The notes beneath the pieces are model-generated. The model did no database searches and was not told where the DNA came from. It was given only the letters and a program-made list of their open reading frames with translations. Shown here piece by piece: positions 8,369 through 19,662 of a stretch of 64,000 nt of DNA (position 1 is the stretch's first letter; each line of letters starts with the position of its first letter). Source of the DNA: Streptomyces sp. 549 (lineage in GTDB: Bacteria > Actinomycetota > Actinomycetes > Streptomycetales > Streptomycetaceae); contig NZ_JASKMT010000013.1 of assembly GCF_030124175.1 (NCBI RefSeq), positions 82,352-146,351 of the forward strand. Reading direction: 5' to 3'. A program made the position numbers and the translations under genes.

Positions 8369-9232
8369 GTGACTGACGCCGCCGCTACTCACCGTCGCCC
8401 TCATCTCCACTCCGGGCCGCCGCCCCGCCTGATCGCCACCGATCTGGACGGCACTCTGCTGCACGACGACCACACAGTCTCGCTCCGCACGGTGGCCGCG
8501 CTGGCCGCCGCCGAGCAGGCCGGGATCGAGGTCTTCTTCGTCACCGGCCGTCCGGCCCGCTGGATGCACGTCGTCAGCGACCACGTGCACGGTCACGGCC
8601 TCGCCATCTGCGCCAACGGCGCCGCCGTGGTCGACCTGCACCGGGGCGGGCACATCGTGGCGGTGCGGGACCTCCCGGTGCCGGCGGCGCTGTCCGTGGT
8701 CGGCGCACTGCGGGCGGCGGCCCCCGGGGTGAGCTTCGCGGTGGAACGCACCGGCGGCATCCACTACGAGCCGGACTACCCGCCGTTCTTCGAGGACCCC
8801 GGGGCGCTCATCGCGCCCGTCGGCAAGCTGCTCGCGGCCGACACGCCGCTCGCCGAGCAGCCCGTCCTGAAGCTGCTCGCCCACCACCGCACGTTCGACC
8901 CGGACGTCTTCCTCGACGACGCCAGGACGGCCGCCGGCACGTTCGCCTCCTTCACCCGGTCCAGCCCGTCCGCGCTGCTGGAGATCAGCGGGCCCGGAGT
9001 GAGCAAGGCCGGCACGCTGGCCCACTGCTGCGCGGAACGCGGCATCGCGCCCGAGGAGGTCGTCGCCTTCGGCGACATGCCCAACGACCTGGAGATGCTC
9101 AACTGGGCGGGCACCGCCTACGCCATGTCCAACGCACACCCCGCGGTGCTGGCGTCCACCCCGCACCGCACGCTGTCCAACAACGAGGACGGGGTCGCGG
9201 CGGTCATCGAGCGCATACTGACCGAACGCTGA
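8369..9232 (+). CDS. HAD-superfamily hydrolase, Cof type
   Basis: A 287-residue phosphatase. Motif I is DLDGT, with nucleophile Asp25 and acid/base Asp27. FFVTGRP is motif II, a lysine before the last third provides motif III, and GDMPND (235-240) is motif IV. The large cap between motifs II and III marks the Cof (IIB) subgroup, which dephosphorylates sugar phosphates and other small metabolites in the cytoplasm. The GTG at 8369 is preferred because GCGAGGA precedes it by 8 bases. ATG 8360 overlaps that site. Confidence 0.88.
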   Translation: MTDAAATHRRPHLHSGPPPRLIATDLDGTLLHDDHTVSLRTVAALAAAEQAGIEVFFVTGRPARWMHVVSDHVHGHGLAICANGAAVVDLHRGGHIVAVRDLPVPAALSVVGALRAAAPGVSFAVERTGGIHYEPDYPPFFEDPGALIAPVGKLLAADTPLAEQPVLKLLAHHRTFDPDVFLDDARTAAGTFASFTRSSPSALLEISGPGVSKAGTLAHCCAERGIAPEEVVAFGDMPNDLEMLNWAGTAYAMSNAHPAVLASTPHRTLSNNEDGVAAVIERILTER

Positions 9233-9396
9233 CCGAACGCTGGCCGCTGCCCGTCCGCCGGGACCGCTGCCCGTCCGCAGCCGGGACCGTCCCCCGTGCC
9301 GTCCCCGACGCGTCCCCCTCCCGCCCCTGTGCCGCCCCCGTCCCGCCCCTGTGTCGGCGCCGCCGGCCCGGGACGGGCGGCGCGAGGGAGCGTGCG

Positions 9397-9942
9397 GTGT
9401 TGCCGCCCGTGACGGGCGTTGGCTACGGTTCCGAGGTGACAGCGACCGGGACGGACGACGAGCGGCACGCCCGCCGTGACGTCCCGTCCCGCCGGGACAC
9501 CGTCCACCCGCGTCCCGCCTCCCACTGGCGGCAGCGGGCCGCGACCGCCGTGCTCGGCGCGCTCTCCCTCGTCGCCGTCCTGCTCGGCACGCTCACCGTG
9601 CCGGGCGCCGACGCCCTCCCGCAACCCGCCCCGGCCGCCCATACGCTCCCGCCGCCCGCCCCGTCCGCCGCCTCCGGCGGGCTGCCCGAGCCGGACGACC
9701 AGCCGGACGCGGTGCCGGGGCACGCGGCGACCGCCGTCCCCGGGCAGGCCGCCCCGCAGCAGCAGCCGCGCGAACAGCACGCCTCCGCCGGGCAGACCGG
9801 CGGTGCGCTGCCCGGTCTGCGCACCACCACGCCGGTGCTGCCCGGCGGCAACACCGCTCCGGACACGGCCAGGCGTCCGCACACCCTGGGCGGCGCGGCG
9901 CTGCCCGACGTCCGGGGGCCGCCGACGACGGCCGGTGCCTGA
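9397..9942 (+). CDS. Proline/alanine-rich membrane-anchored or secreted protein
   Basis: Up to 181 residues (168 if the GTG at 9436 is used). An arginine-rich start is followed by one hydrophobic segment (about residues 50-70, ATAVLGALSLVAVLLGTLTV) that could be a signal anchor or signal peptide. The rest is a low-complexity Pro/Ala/Gly/Gln tail with no domain. It lies 128 bases before secDF in the same direction. I do not recognise the family. Low complexity means the reading frame is less certain than for its neighbours. Confidence 0.5.
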   Translation: MLPPVTGVGYGSEVTATGTDDERHARRDVPSRRDTVHPRPASHWRQRAATAVLGALSLVAVLLGTLTVPGADALPQPAPAAHTLPPPAPSAASGGLPEPDDQPDAVPGHAATAVPGQAAPQQQPREQHASAGQTGGALPGLRTTTPVLPGGNTAPDTARRPHTLGGAALPDVRGPPTTAGA

Positions 9943-10070
9943 CACCGGTACCCGTCGTCCACGCGTGCCGCCGCCGCTTCGCGGCCCGGCCGCACCCTGC
10001 CCGTGGCTCCGCCCGGCTCCGGCCGGGCGCTGAGCGCTGCGCGGGCTGCCCCGAGGGAGTCGACCACCCC

Positions 10071-12413
<2,343 letters not shown>

Positions 12414-12441
12414 TCCGCACCGGCCGCATGGGAGGCGAGCG

Positions 12442-12492
12442 GTGGGCCCGACGGCGAGGAACGTGCCTCTTGTTCCCCGCCGTCGGGCCCAC
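12442..12492. terminator. Bidirectional hairpin terminator between secDF and cydDC
   Basis: A 21-bp stem with a single mismatch: arm 12442-12462 pairs with 12472-12492 around a 9-base loop. It sits between the convergent 3' ends of secDF and cydDC and can serve both. Confidence 0.85.
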
Positions 12493-12571
12493 GGGCGCAC
12501 CCCCGCAGCGCCAACGGGCGCACCCCCCGCAACGCCGACACGCCCACCCCCGCAGCGCCGACGGGCCCGCC
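12493..12571. repeat. Imperfect tandem repeats downstream of the terminator
   Basis: Roughly three copies of a 24-26 bp unit containing GGGCGCACCCCCGCAGCGCC, degenerating towards the cydDC stop codon. This is non-coding, GC-rich spacer. Confidence 0.6.
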
Positions 12572-12579
12572 CGGCGGCG

Positions 12580-15500
12580 TCAGGGGCGGCCCGCGCCCAC
12601 CAACTGCTCGGTGCGGCGCTCCCGTTCGACCATGTCCCGCAGCGGCCCCTCGGCCGCCGCGAGCCGGGCGTACGGGCCGCGCTGCACCACCCGCCCGGCG
12701 TCCAGCACCAGCACCTCGTCCACCTCGTCCAGGCCGGCCATCCGGTGTGTGATCAGTACCGTGGTGCGGCCTTCGGTGGCCGCCAGCAGGTCGGCGGTGA
12801 GCGCGTCCGCCGTCTCCAGGTCCAGGTGCTCGGCGGGCTCGTCCAGCACCAGGACGGGGAAGTCCGCCAGCAGCGCCCGCGCCAGGGCCAGCCGCTGGCG
12901 CTGCCCGCCGGACAGCCGGGCGCCGTGCTCGCCCACCGGGGTGTCGAGGCCGTCGGGCAGCGTCTCCACCCAGTCCAGCAGCCGGGCCCCGGCCAGTGCG
13001 GTGCGCAGCGCCTCCTCCTCTGTCGCCGGGTCGGCGTCCGGCCTGGCCAGCCGCAGGTTCTCCCGCAGCGTGCTGTCGAAGAGGTGCGCGTCCTGCGCGC
13101 ACAGGCCGACCACCCGACGCACCTCGTCACCCGGCAGCCGGTCCGTCCGGGTGCCGCCCATCGTGACGCTGCCGGACTCCGCGTCGAGGAAGCGCAGCAG
13201 CACCTGGGCCAGGGTCGTCTTCCCGGACCCCGACGGCCCGACGACGGCGACCCGCCGCCCCGGCGTGAGGTCCAGGTCCACGCCGCGCAGCGCCGGGCGG
13301 TCCTGCCCGGCGTGCCGTGCGGTGACGTCCCGCAGCCGGATCGGGAAGGGTTCCGCCGGGACGGACTCCGGCTCGTCGGGCTCGCGGACCGGGTCCGGCG
13401 CGTCCAGCACCTCGTGCACCCGCTGGGCGCTGCGCCGCACCCGCTGCCGGTGCTGGACGGCCTGCGGCAGTGTCAGCACCGCTTCGAACGCGGCCAGCGG
13501 CACGAGCACGACCGTCGCCAGCCACACGCCGGCCAGCAGTCCGTCGTGCACCGCCTGGACACCGGCGACGGCCGCGGCGGCCACCGTCAGCCCCGTCAGC
13601 AGCGCGGTCAGGCCGCCGGCCGCCGCGGTCGCGGCGGCGGACCGACCGGCGATCCGGGTCAGCTCGCGGTCGGCGTCCCCGACCCGCTCCAGCCGTCCCG
13701 GCAGCGCGCCCGCCACCGTCAACTCGCCCGTGCCGGTGAGCAGGTCGACCGTGCGGGTGGCCAGCAGGCCGCGGGCCGGAGCGAGCCGGCGCTCGGTGCG
13801 CCGGGCGACGGCGGCGGTCAGCAGCGGCACCCCGAGCCCCGCGGCGAGCAGCCCGGCGGCCAGCGCGGCCCCGGCGGCGGGTAGCAGCCACGCGGTGAAG
13901 GCGACGGACACCATGCCGACGAGCAGCGCGGCCGACACCGGCAGCAGCCACCGCAGGAAGTAGTCCTGGAGCACGTCCACGTCACCGACCAGCCGGGACA
14001 GCAGGTCACCGCGCCGGGCCTGCCGCAGCCCGGCCGGGGCGAGCCGTTCCAGGCGGCGGTAGACGCCGACCCGCAGGTCGGCGAGTACCCGCAGCACCGC
14101 GTCGTGCGCGACCAGCCGCTCCGCGTACCGGAACACGGCCCGGCCGATGCCGAACGCGCGGGTCGCGGTGACGGCCACCATCAGGTAGAGCACCGGCGGC
14201 TGTTCGGACGCGCGGGAGATCAACCAGCCGGACACCGCCATGAGTCCGACCGCGCTGGCCAGCGCAAGCGCGCCCAGCACCGTGGCCAGCACGAACCGGC
14301 CGCGCAGGGCCCGTCCGGCGTTCCGCACCCGGGCCAGGGTCCGCACGGTGGCGTCCGGCCGGGCGTCGCGGGTCCCGTCCGGTCCGGCCGGAGGCCCGGG
14401 CGGCGCGGACGTGGGTGCGGCCGGGCCGGGCCCGGCGTCCGGCTGCTGTGCGGCCGGGGCGGTGAGGCTGAAGACGTCCGGGCCGAGGAGGCTGTCGCCG
14501 TCGTCCGTGCCGGGGCTGCCGCGACCGCCGGAGTCGGAGGCCGCCGGGCCGCCGGGGGTGCCCGGGGTCCAGGGCCGGTCAGGTGCGGACGCGCGGGCCA
14601 GGTCGCGGGCGGCGAGGTCGGCGGCCTCCCGGTCCTGAACCGGGACGGCGTCAGCACCCGGCTGCGCGGGCACCTCGGCGTGCAGCACCGACATGCCGAC
14701 GCCGCCCCTGCCCGCACCTGCCCTGCCCGCACCTTCATCGGCCGCCGCGGCGTCATCGGCCACCACGCCGCCACCGGCCACCGCGGCGGCCGGGGAGCCG
14801 GGGAGGCGTCCGGCGCCGGAAAGGCCAGGGGCGGGCGCGGGGGCGGGGGCGGCGAGGCGCACCACCCGGTCGGCGACGCCCAGCAGCGCGGGGCGGTGCA
14901 CGACCAGCAGCACGGTCCGTCCGACAGCCAGCCGGGCCACCGCCTCGACGACGGCGGCCTCGGTGCCGCCGTCCAGCGCCGCGGTCGGCTCGTCGAGCAG
15001 CAGCACCGGCCGGTCGGCGAGGAACGCCCGTGCCAACGCGACGCGTTGGCGCTGCCCGGCGGACAGCCCCGCACCACCCTCACCGAGTGGCGCGTCCAAC
15101 GGCAGTTCGGCCGCCCCGGCGTCCCGCAGCGCGTCCCGCACCTGGGCTTCCGACGCGTCCGGGCGGGCCAGCCGCACGTTGTCGGCCAGCGTGCCGGCGA
15201 ACAGGTGCGGGTTCTGCGGCACCCAGGCGACCCGGCGGTGCCACTCGGGCAGCGGCAGCGCGGCGAGATCGGTGCCGTCGACGAGCACCCGGCCCTCGTC
15301 GGGCCGGACGAAGCCGAGCACGGCGGCCAGCAGCGTGGACTTGCCCGCGCCGGACGGGCCGACCAGCGCCACCGTCTCGCCCGGCGCCACCGTCAGGCTG
15401 GTGGCCGGCAGCGAGGGCGCAGCGCGCCCGGCGTGCCGGACCACCAGACCCTCGACGGCGATCCCCGGCGCGTCACCTCCGCGGTTCGCCGCCACGGCGG

Positions 15501-16521
15501 CCGCCCCGGCGGCGGCGGTTCCGGCGGCAGCGGTTCCGGCCGCGGCGGTTCCGGCCGCGGCGGGCAGCGGGGTGTCGAGGACGGCGAAGACCTCCTCGGC
15601 GGCGGCGAGTCCCTCCGCCGCCGCGTGGTACTGCGCACCGACCTGCCGCAGCGGCAGGTACGCCTCGGGGGCGAGGATCAGCACCACCAGGCCGGTGTAC
15701 AGGTCGAGTTCGCCGTGGACCAGTCGCATGCCGATGCCGACGGCGACCAGCGCGACGGAGATGGTGGCGAGCAGTTCCAGCGCGAAGGAGGAGAGGAACG
15801 CGATGCGCAGCGTCCGCAGCGTGGCCCGCCGGTAGTCGCCGGTGATGGCCCGGATGTTCTCCGCCTGCGCCTTGGCCCGGCCGAACACCTTCAGCGTGGG
15901 CAGCCCGGCGACCACGTCCAGGAAGTGGTGCGACAACCGGGACAGCATGCGCCACTGGCGGTCCATGTGGGACTGCGTGGCCAGCCCGATGAGCGCCATG
16001 AAGACCGGGATGAGCGGCAGCGTCACCGCGATGGTCAGGGCCGCGATCCAGTCCGACCAGAGGATGCGGGCCAGCACCACGGCGGGCACCACCGCCGCCA
16101 GGCCCAGTTGCGGCAGGTAGCGCGCGAAGTAGTCGTCGAGCGCGTCCACGCCGCGGGTGGCCAGCGCGGTCAGCTCACCCGTGCGCCGCGCCCCGAGCCA
16201 GCCGGGGCCCAGCGCGGTGGCGTGCCGCAGCAGCCGGGTCCGCAGCTGCGACTTCACCGCCGCGCTGGAGCGGTGGGCCGCCAGCTCGGTGAGCCAGGCG
16301 ACCAGCGCCCGGCCCACCGACACCGCCACCAGCAGCATCAGCGGCGTGCGCAGCGCGGCGGCGTCCGCGCCCTGCTGGTAGGCCCGTACGACGATCTCGG
16401 CGATCAGCATGGCCTGCCCGACGACCAGCCCCGCGCCGGCCAGCCCGAGCAGCACCGCGGCGGCCAGGAAGAACCGGGTGGCACGGGCGTGCCGCAGCAG
16501 GCGCGGGTCGACGGGTCGCAT
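12580..16521 (-). CDS. cydDC: Fused cysteine/glutathione ABC exporter CydD-CydC
   Basis: A 1313-residue fusion of two complete ABC exporter half-units. The CydD half (about 1-570) has six membrane helices and an ATPase with Walker A GPSGAGKST near residue 390. An Ala/Gly/Pro-rich linker (about 570-690) joins it to the CydC half, which has its own helices and Walker A GPSGSGKTT near residue 1095. The pair exports thiol reductants, needed for assembly of cytochrome bd. The ATG at 16521 has GAGGTG upstream. It ends the cydA-cydB-cydDC operon, about 115 bases behind cydB. Fusion of the two subunits is usual in Streptomyces. Confidence 0.95.
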   Translation of the reverse strand: MRPVDPRLLRHARATRFFLAAAVLLGLAGAGLVVGQAMLIAEIVVRAYQQGADAAALRTPLMLLVAVSVGRALVAWLTELAAHRSSAAVKSQLRTRLLRHATALGPGWLGARRTGELTALATRGVDALDDYFARYLPQLGLAAVVPAVVLARILWSDWIAALTIAVTLPLIPVFMALIGLATQSHMDRQWRMLSRLSHHFLDVVAGLPTLKVFGRAKAQAENIRAITGDYRRATLRTLRIAFLSSFALELLATISVALVAVGIGMRLVHGELDLYTGLVVLILAPEAYLPLRQVGAQYHAAAEGLAAAEEVFAVLDTPLPAAAGTAAAGTAAAGTAAAGAAAVAANRGGDAPGIAVEGLVVRHAGRAAPSLPATSLTVAPGETVALVGPSGAGKSTLLAAVLGFVRPDEGRVLVDGTDLAALPLPEWHRRVAWVPQNPHLFAGTLADNVRLARPDASEAQVRDALRDAGAAELPLDAPLGEGGAGLSAGQRQRVALARAFLADRPVLLLDEPTAALDGGTEAAVVEAVARLAVGRTVLLVVHRPALLGVADRVVRLAAPAPAPAPGLSGAGRLPGSPAAAVAGGGVVADDAAAADEGAGRAGAGRGGVGMSVLHAEVPAQPGADAVPVQDREAADLAARDLARASAPDRPWTPGTPGGPAASDSGGRGSPGTDDGDSLLGPDVFSLTAPAAQQPDAGPGPAAPTSAPPGPPAGPDGTRDARPDATVRTLARVRNAGRALRGRFVLATVLGALALASAVGLMAVSGWLISRASEQPPVLYLMVAVTATRAFGIGRAVFRYAERLVAHDAVLRVLADLRVGVYRRLERLAPAGLRQARRGDLLSRLVGDVDVLQDYFLRWLLPVSAALLVGMVSVAFTAWLLPAAGAALAAGLLAAGLGVPLLTAAVARRTERRLAPARGLLATRTVDLLTGTGELTVAGALPGRLERVGDADRELTRIAGRSAAATAAAGGLTALLTGLTVAAAAVAGVQAVHDGLLAGVWLATVVLVPLAAFEAVLTLPQAVQHRQRVRRSAQRVHEVLDAPDPVREPDEPESVPAEPFPIRLRDVTARHAGQDRPALRGVDLDLTPGRRVAVVGPSGSGKTTLAQVLLRFLDAESGSVTMGGTRTDRLPGDEVRRVVGLCAQDAHLFDSTLRENLRLARPDADPATEEEALRTALAGARLLDWVETLPDGLDTPVGEHGARLSGGQRQRLALARALLADFPVLVLDEPAEHLDLETADALTADLLAATEGRTTVLITHRMAGLDEVDEVLVLDAGRVVQRGPYARLAAAEGPLRDMVERERRTEQLVGAGRP

Positions 16522-16637
16522 GGAGGAGCACCTCACTCGGGCGGTACGTGCGGTACGGGTCGGTTACGTGCGGACGGGTCGGTACGTGCGGTCGGTGCGG
16601 TCGGGTCGTCGGTGCGGTCGGTACGGGCGACCGGCGG

Positions 16638-17645
16638 TCAGTGGGGTGCCGGTTCGGCGAGGTGCTGCGTCCCGATGCGCTTGCGGAACACCCAGTACGT
16701 CCACCCCTGGTAGAGCAGAACCACGGGAGTGGCGATGCCCGCGCACCACGTCATGATCTTCAGCGTGTAGGGGCTGGACGAGGCGTTGTCGATGGTCAGG
16801 CTCCACTCGGGGGTCAGCGAGGACGGCATGACGTCCGGGAAGAGCGCGAGGAAGAGCATCGCGACCACGGCCACGATGGTCAGGCCCGACCAGCTGAACG
16901 ACCAGCCCTCGCGGCCCCGCCGGTTGGCCTCCAGGGCGACGAGCAGCGAGGCCACCGCGACGGCCGCCGCGACGAAGCTGGCGACGCCGCCGCGGTCGAG
17001 CTGGGTCCAGCCCAGGAACACCACGGCCAGTACGGCTGTGACCACACCGATCCGCTCGGCGAGCGCACGGGCCCGCGACCGGATGTCGCCGACCGTCTTC
17101 AGTGCGGTGAAGACGGCACCGTGGAAGGTGAACAGCGCCAGCGTGACCAGGCCGCCGAGCAGGGCGTGCGGGGCGAGCAGGTCCAGCACGTTGCCGACGT
17201 ACTCCTTGTCGGGGCCGATGCGCACCCCGTGCACCAGGTTGGCGAACGCCACACCCCACAGGAAGGCGGGCAGCAGCGAGCACCAGAAGATGGTGTGCTC
17301 CCAGTTGCGCTGCCACTTCTCCTCCGGCCGCTTCACCCGGTACTCGAAGGCCACTCCGCGCAGGATCAGGCAGACCAGGATGAGCAGCAGCGGCAGGTAG
17401 AACCCGGAGAACAGGGTGGCGTACCACTCGGGGAACGCGGCGAAGGTCGCACCGCCCGCCGTGAGCAGCCACACCTCGTTGCCGTCCCACACGGGCCCGA
17501 TGGTGTTGATGAGGACCCGGCGCTCGCTGCGGTCGCGGGCGAGCAGCTTGGTGAGCACGCCGACGCCGAAGTCGAAGCCCTCAAGGAAGAAGTAGCCGGT
17601 CCACAGGACCGCGATGAGGACGAACCAGATCTGTGGAAGTTCCAT
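16638..17645 (-). CDS. cydB: Cytochrome bd ubiquinol/menaquinol oxidase subunit II
   Basis: A 335-residue integral membrane protein of the CydB family. It begins MELPQIWFVLIAVLWTGYF and has about nine membrane helices, with the family signature GFDFGVG near residue 25 and PVWDGNEVWL near residue 55. With CydA it forms the bd oxidase that reduces oxygen at low tension. The ATG at 17645 is preceded by GAGGAG. This ATG overlaps (TGATG) the stop of a small upstream open frame. Length matches the family. Confidence 0.96.
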   Translation of the reverse strand: MELPQIWFVLIAVLWTGYFFLEGFDFGVGVLTKLLARDRSERRVLINTIGPVWDGNEVWLLTAGGATFAAFPEWYATLFSGFYLPLLLILVCLILRGVAFEYRVKRPEEKWQRNWEHTIFWCSLLPAFLWGVAFANLVHGVRIGPDKEYVGNVLDLLAPHALLGGLVTLALFTFHGAVFTALKTVGDIRSRARALAERIGVVTAVLAVVFLGWTQLDRGGVASFVAAAVAVASLLVALEANRRGREGWSFSWSGLTIVAVVAMLFLALFPDVMPSSLTPEWSLTIDNASSSPYTLKIMTWCAGIATPVVLLYQGWTYWVFRKRIGTQHLAEPAPH

Positions 17646-17809
17646 CACACTCTCCTCGGCGACTGGGCCGACTGGGCGGCCGGCTGCAAGGGCTGCGCCA
17701 ACTGCACGGGCTGCGCCGACTGCACGGGCTGGGCGGGCCGCACGGGCTGCTCACGCTGGGACGACGCGTCCGATCGGGTCGGCGGCGGGTCCGGTACGGG
17801 GTGGGTCAT
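17645..17809 (-). CDS. Possible 54-residue Pro/Gln-rich protein between cydA and cydB
   Basis: An open frame starting 17 bases after the cydA stop and ending in TGA that shares a base with the cydB ATG. This is a typical translational-coupling arrangement. The product (starts MTHPVPDPPPTRSDASSQ) contains imperfect AQPVQ repeats and no membrane helix. It is therefore not the CydX/CydH type of small bd-oxidase subunit. Its underlying DNA is a set of short repeats (TGCGCC, GACTGCACGGGC). It may be translated only to deliver ribosomes to cydB, or may be a chance open frame. The ribosome binding site is weak. Confidence 0.35.
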   Translation of the reverse strand: MTHPVPDPPPTRSDASSQREQPVRPAQPVQSAQPVQLAQPLQPAAQSAQSPRRV

Positions 17810-17826
17810 GGGGTTCGCACCGCCGC

Positions 17827-19356
17827 TCAGTAGGAGAAGGCCATCGGCCGGTCGGGATCGGTCGGGTCGCCGCCGATCTTCTTGGGCGGGTTGAGGTCGG
17901 CCTCGGTGAGTTCGGGCGGGCCGGCCTTGGCGTACTTCAGCAGCAGCCGCACCTCGATCACCGCGAGCACCGCGTAGAGCAGGGTGAAGACGGTCATCGA
18001 GACGATGACCTCGGCCTGCGACACGCTGGGCGAGACGGCCGAGGCGGTGGGCAGCACGCCGTAGACGACCCAGGGCTGGCGGCCCATCTCGGTGAAGATC
18101 CAGCCCCACGCGTTGGCGATGAGCGGGAAGCCCATCGTGAGCACCGCCGCCTTCCAGTACCAGCCGGTCAGGCGCGGGCCGAGCACCGTGCTGCGGCCCA
18201 GGGACAGTGACGGCACCCGGTCCTCGTCGGCGGCGTCCCGGCGCAGCTCCGGGCTGAGCCACCGCTTGCGGCGGGTGAGCCAGAGCCCGACGGCGCCGAG
18301 CGCGAAGGACGTCATGCCGAAGCCGATCATCCAGCGGAACGCCCAGTAGGCGACGGGGATGTTGGGCCGGTAGTCCTCCAGCGCGAACTGGTCGCCGTAC
18401 AGCTCCTTCATCTGCTCGTTGGTGTCGTTGATGCCGGGCACCGGCTCGTGCAGGTTGTCGTGGGCGAGGAAGGACAGCAGGCCGGGGATCTCGATGGCCA
18501 CCCGGTTGTGGCCCTTGTCGACGTCGCCCCAGGCGAACAGGGAGAACGGCGCCGGCCCCTCGGTGTCCCAAAGGGCTTCCGCGGCGGCCATCTTCATCGG
18601 CTGCTGCTCGTACATGATCTTGGCGAGCCGGTCGCCGCTGACGGCCGTCAGCAGTCCGGCGACGACCATCGTCACCAGGCCGAGCCGCAGCGACGCGCGC
18701 ATCACCGGCACGTGTCGGCGCCGGATCAGGTGCCAGGCGGCGATGCCGACCATGAAGGCGGCGCCGGTGAGGAAGGCAGCGGTGATGGTGTGGAAGAACT
18801 GGGCGACGGCGGTGTTCTGGGTCAGCACCTGCACGAAGTCGGTCAGCTCGGCGCGGCCGGCCTCCTCGTTGATCCGGTAGCCGACCGGGTGCTGCATCCA
18901 CGAGTTGGCGGCGAGGATGAAGTACGCGGACAGCACCGTGCCGATCGAGACCATCCAGATGCAGGCGAGGTGGATCTTCGGCGGCAGCTTGTCCCAGCCG
19001 AAGATCCACAGGCCGATGAAGGTCGACTCGAAGAAGAAGGCGATGAGCGCCTCGAAGGCCAGCGGCGCTCCGAAGATGTCGCCGACGAAGCGCGAGTAGT
19101 CGGACCAGTTCATGCCGAACTGGAACTCCTGGACGATGCCGGTGACGACACCCATGGCTATGTTGATCAGGAAGAGCTTGCCCCAGAACTTGGTGGCCCT
19201 GAGGTACTTCTCCTTGCCCGTGCGCACCCAGGCGGTCTGGAGGCCGGCGACGAAGGCGGCCAGCGAGATCGTCAGGGGGACGAACAGGAAGTGGTAGACG
19301 GTCGTGATGCCGAACTGCCACCGCGCCAGGGTTTCCGGCGCCAGCGCGAGGTCCAC
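17827..19356 (-). CDS. cydA: Cytochrome bd oxidase subunit I
   Basis: A 509-residue haem-binding subunit. The N-terminal ARWQFGITTVYHFLFVPLTI carries a conserved haem ligand. The GRQPWVVYG signature lies near residue 400, and the short Q-loop type typical of actinobacteria precedes it. The protein oxidises menaquinol and, with CydB, reduces oxygen at the membrane under microaerobic conditions. The GTG at 19356 is chosen because AAGGAGAA precedes it at good distance and because the longer frame upstream runs through the Rex operators. It is the first gene of the cyd operon. Two Rex sites upstream predict control by the NADH/NAD ratio. Confidence 0.96.
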   Translation of the reverse strand: MDLALAPETLARWQFGITTVYHFLFVPLTISLAAFVAGLQTAWVRTGKEKYLRATKFWGKLFLINIAMGVVTGIVQEFQFGMNWSDYSRFVGDIFGAPLAFEALIAFFFESTFIGLWIFGWDKLPPKIHLACIWMVSIGTVLSAYFILAANSWMQHPVGYRINEEAGRAELTDFVQVLTQNTAVAQFFHTITAAFLTGAAFMVGIAAWHLIRRRHVPVMRASLRLGLVTMVVAGLLTAVSGDRLAKIMYEQQPMKMAAAEALWDTEGPAPFSLFAWGDVDKGHNRVAIEIPGLLSFLAHDNLHEPVPGINDTNEQMKELYGDQFALEDYRPNIPVAYWAFRWMIGFGMTSFALGAVGLWLTRRKRWLSPELRRDAADEDRVPSLSLGRSTVLGPRLTGWYWKAAVLTMGFPLIANAWGWIFTEMGRQPWVVYGVLPTASAVSPSVSQAEVIVSMTVFTLLYAVLAVIEVRLLLKYAKAGPPELTEADLNPPKKIGGDPTDPDRPMAFSY

Positions 19357-19433
19357 GTCGTGTTCTCCTTCGGCTCGCCGTGGTGCGACTCGACCTGTTC
19401 CTCCCGGATCGTCCGGGACAGAGCAGGACAGGT

Positions 19434-19451
19434 TCGTGAATCCGTTCACAA
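19434..19451 (-). promoter_or_regulatory. Rex operator, promoter-distal copy (one mismatch)
   Basis: TCGTGAATCCGTTCACAA matches the Rex consensus TTGTGAANNNNTTCACAA except at one position. It lies about 80 bases upstream of cydA and next to a second, perfect copy. Rex releases DNA when NADH rises. Confidence 0.8.
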
Positions 19452-19455
19452 GCTT

Positions 19456-19473
19456 TTGTGAACGGATTCACAA
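19456..19473 (-). promoter_or_regulatory. Rex operator, perfect copy
   Basis: TTGTGAACGGATTCACAA is an exact match to the Streptomyces Rex operator. Together with the neighbouring site it forms one larger perfect inverted repeat (19436-19471) centred on AAGCTT. On the minus strand a CATAAT -10-like word (19482-19487) lies just upstream, so the operators would cover the transcription start region of the cyd operon. Confidence 0.92.
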
Positions 19474-19597
19474 GCAAGTCCATTATGCCGTACCCCTGAG
19501 CGGTCCTCGTACACGGGTGCTGTCGTCCTCGTCACGTCCGCAGCGGGCCGCACTGCCCTTGCACAGGGCGCGGACAGGTACGTCCCCGCAACGCACG

Positions 19598-19639
19598 ACG
19601 CGCCCCCGGCCACCGCGTCGCGCGGCGCCGGGGGCGCGT
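19598..19639 (-). terminator. Hairpin terminator after the aminotransferase gene
   Basis: A perfect 13-bp stem (19598-19610 with 19627-19639, ACGCGCCCCCGGC and its complement) with a 16-base loop. It sits 24 bases past the stop of the minus-strand aminotransferase gene. Confidence 0.75.
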
Positions 19640-19662
19640 GCCGGACGTTCTGCCCGGCTGGT

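Noticed and set aside
17645..17809. CydX-type oxidase subunit
   Set aside because: The frame encodes no membrane helix, which CydX requires.
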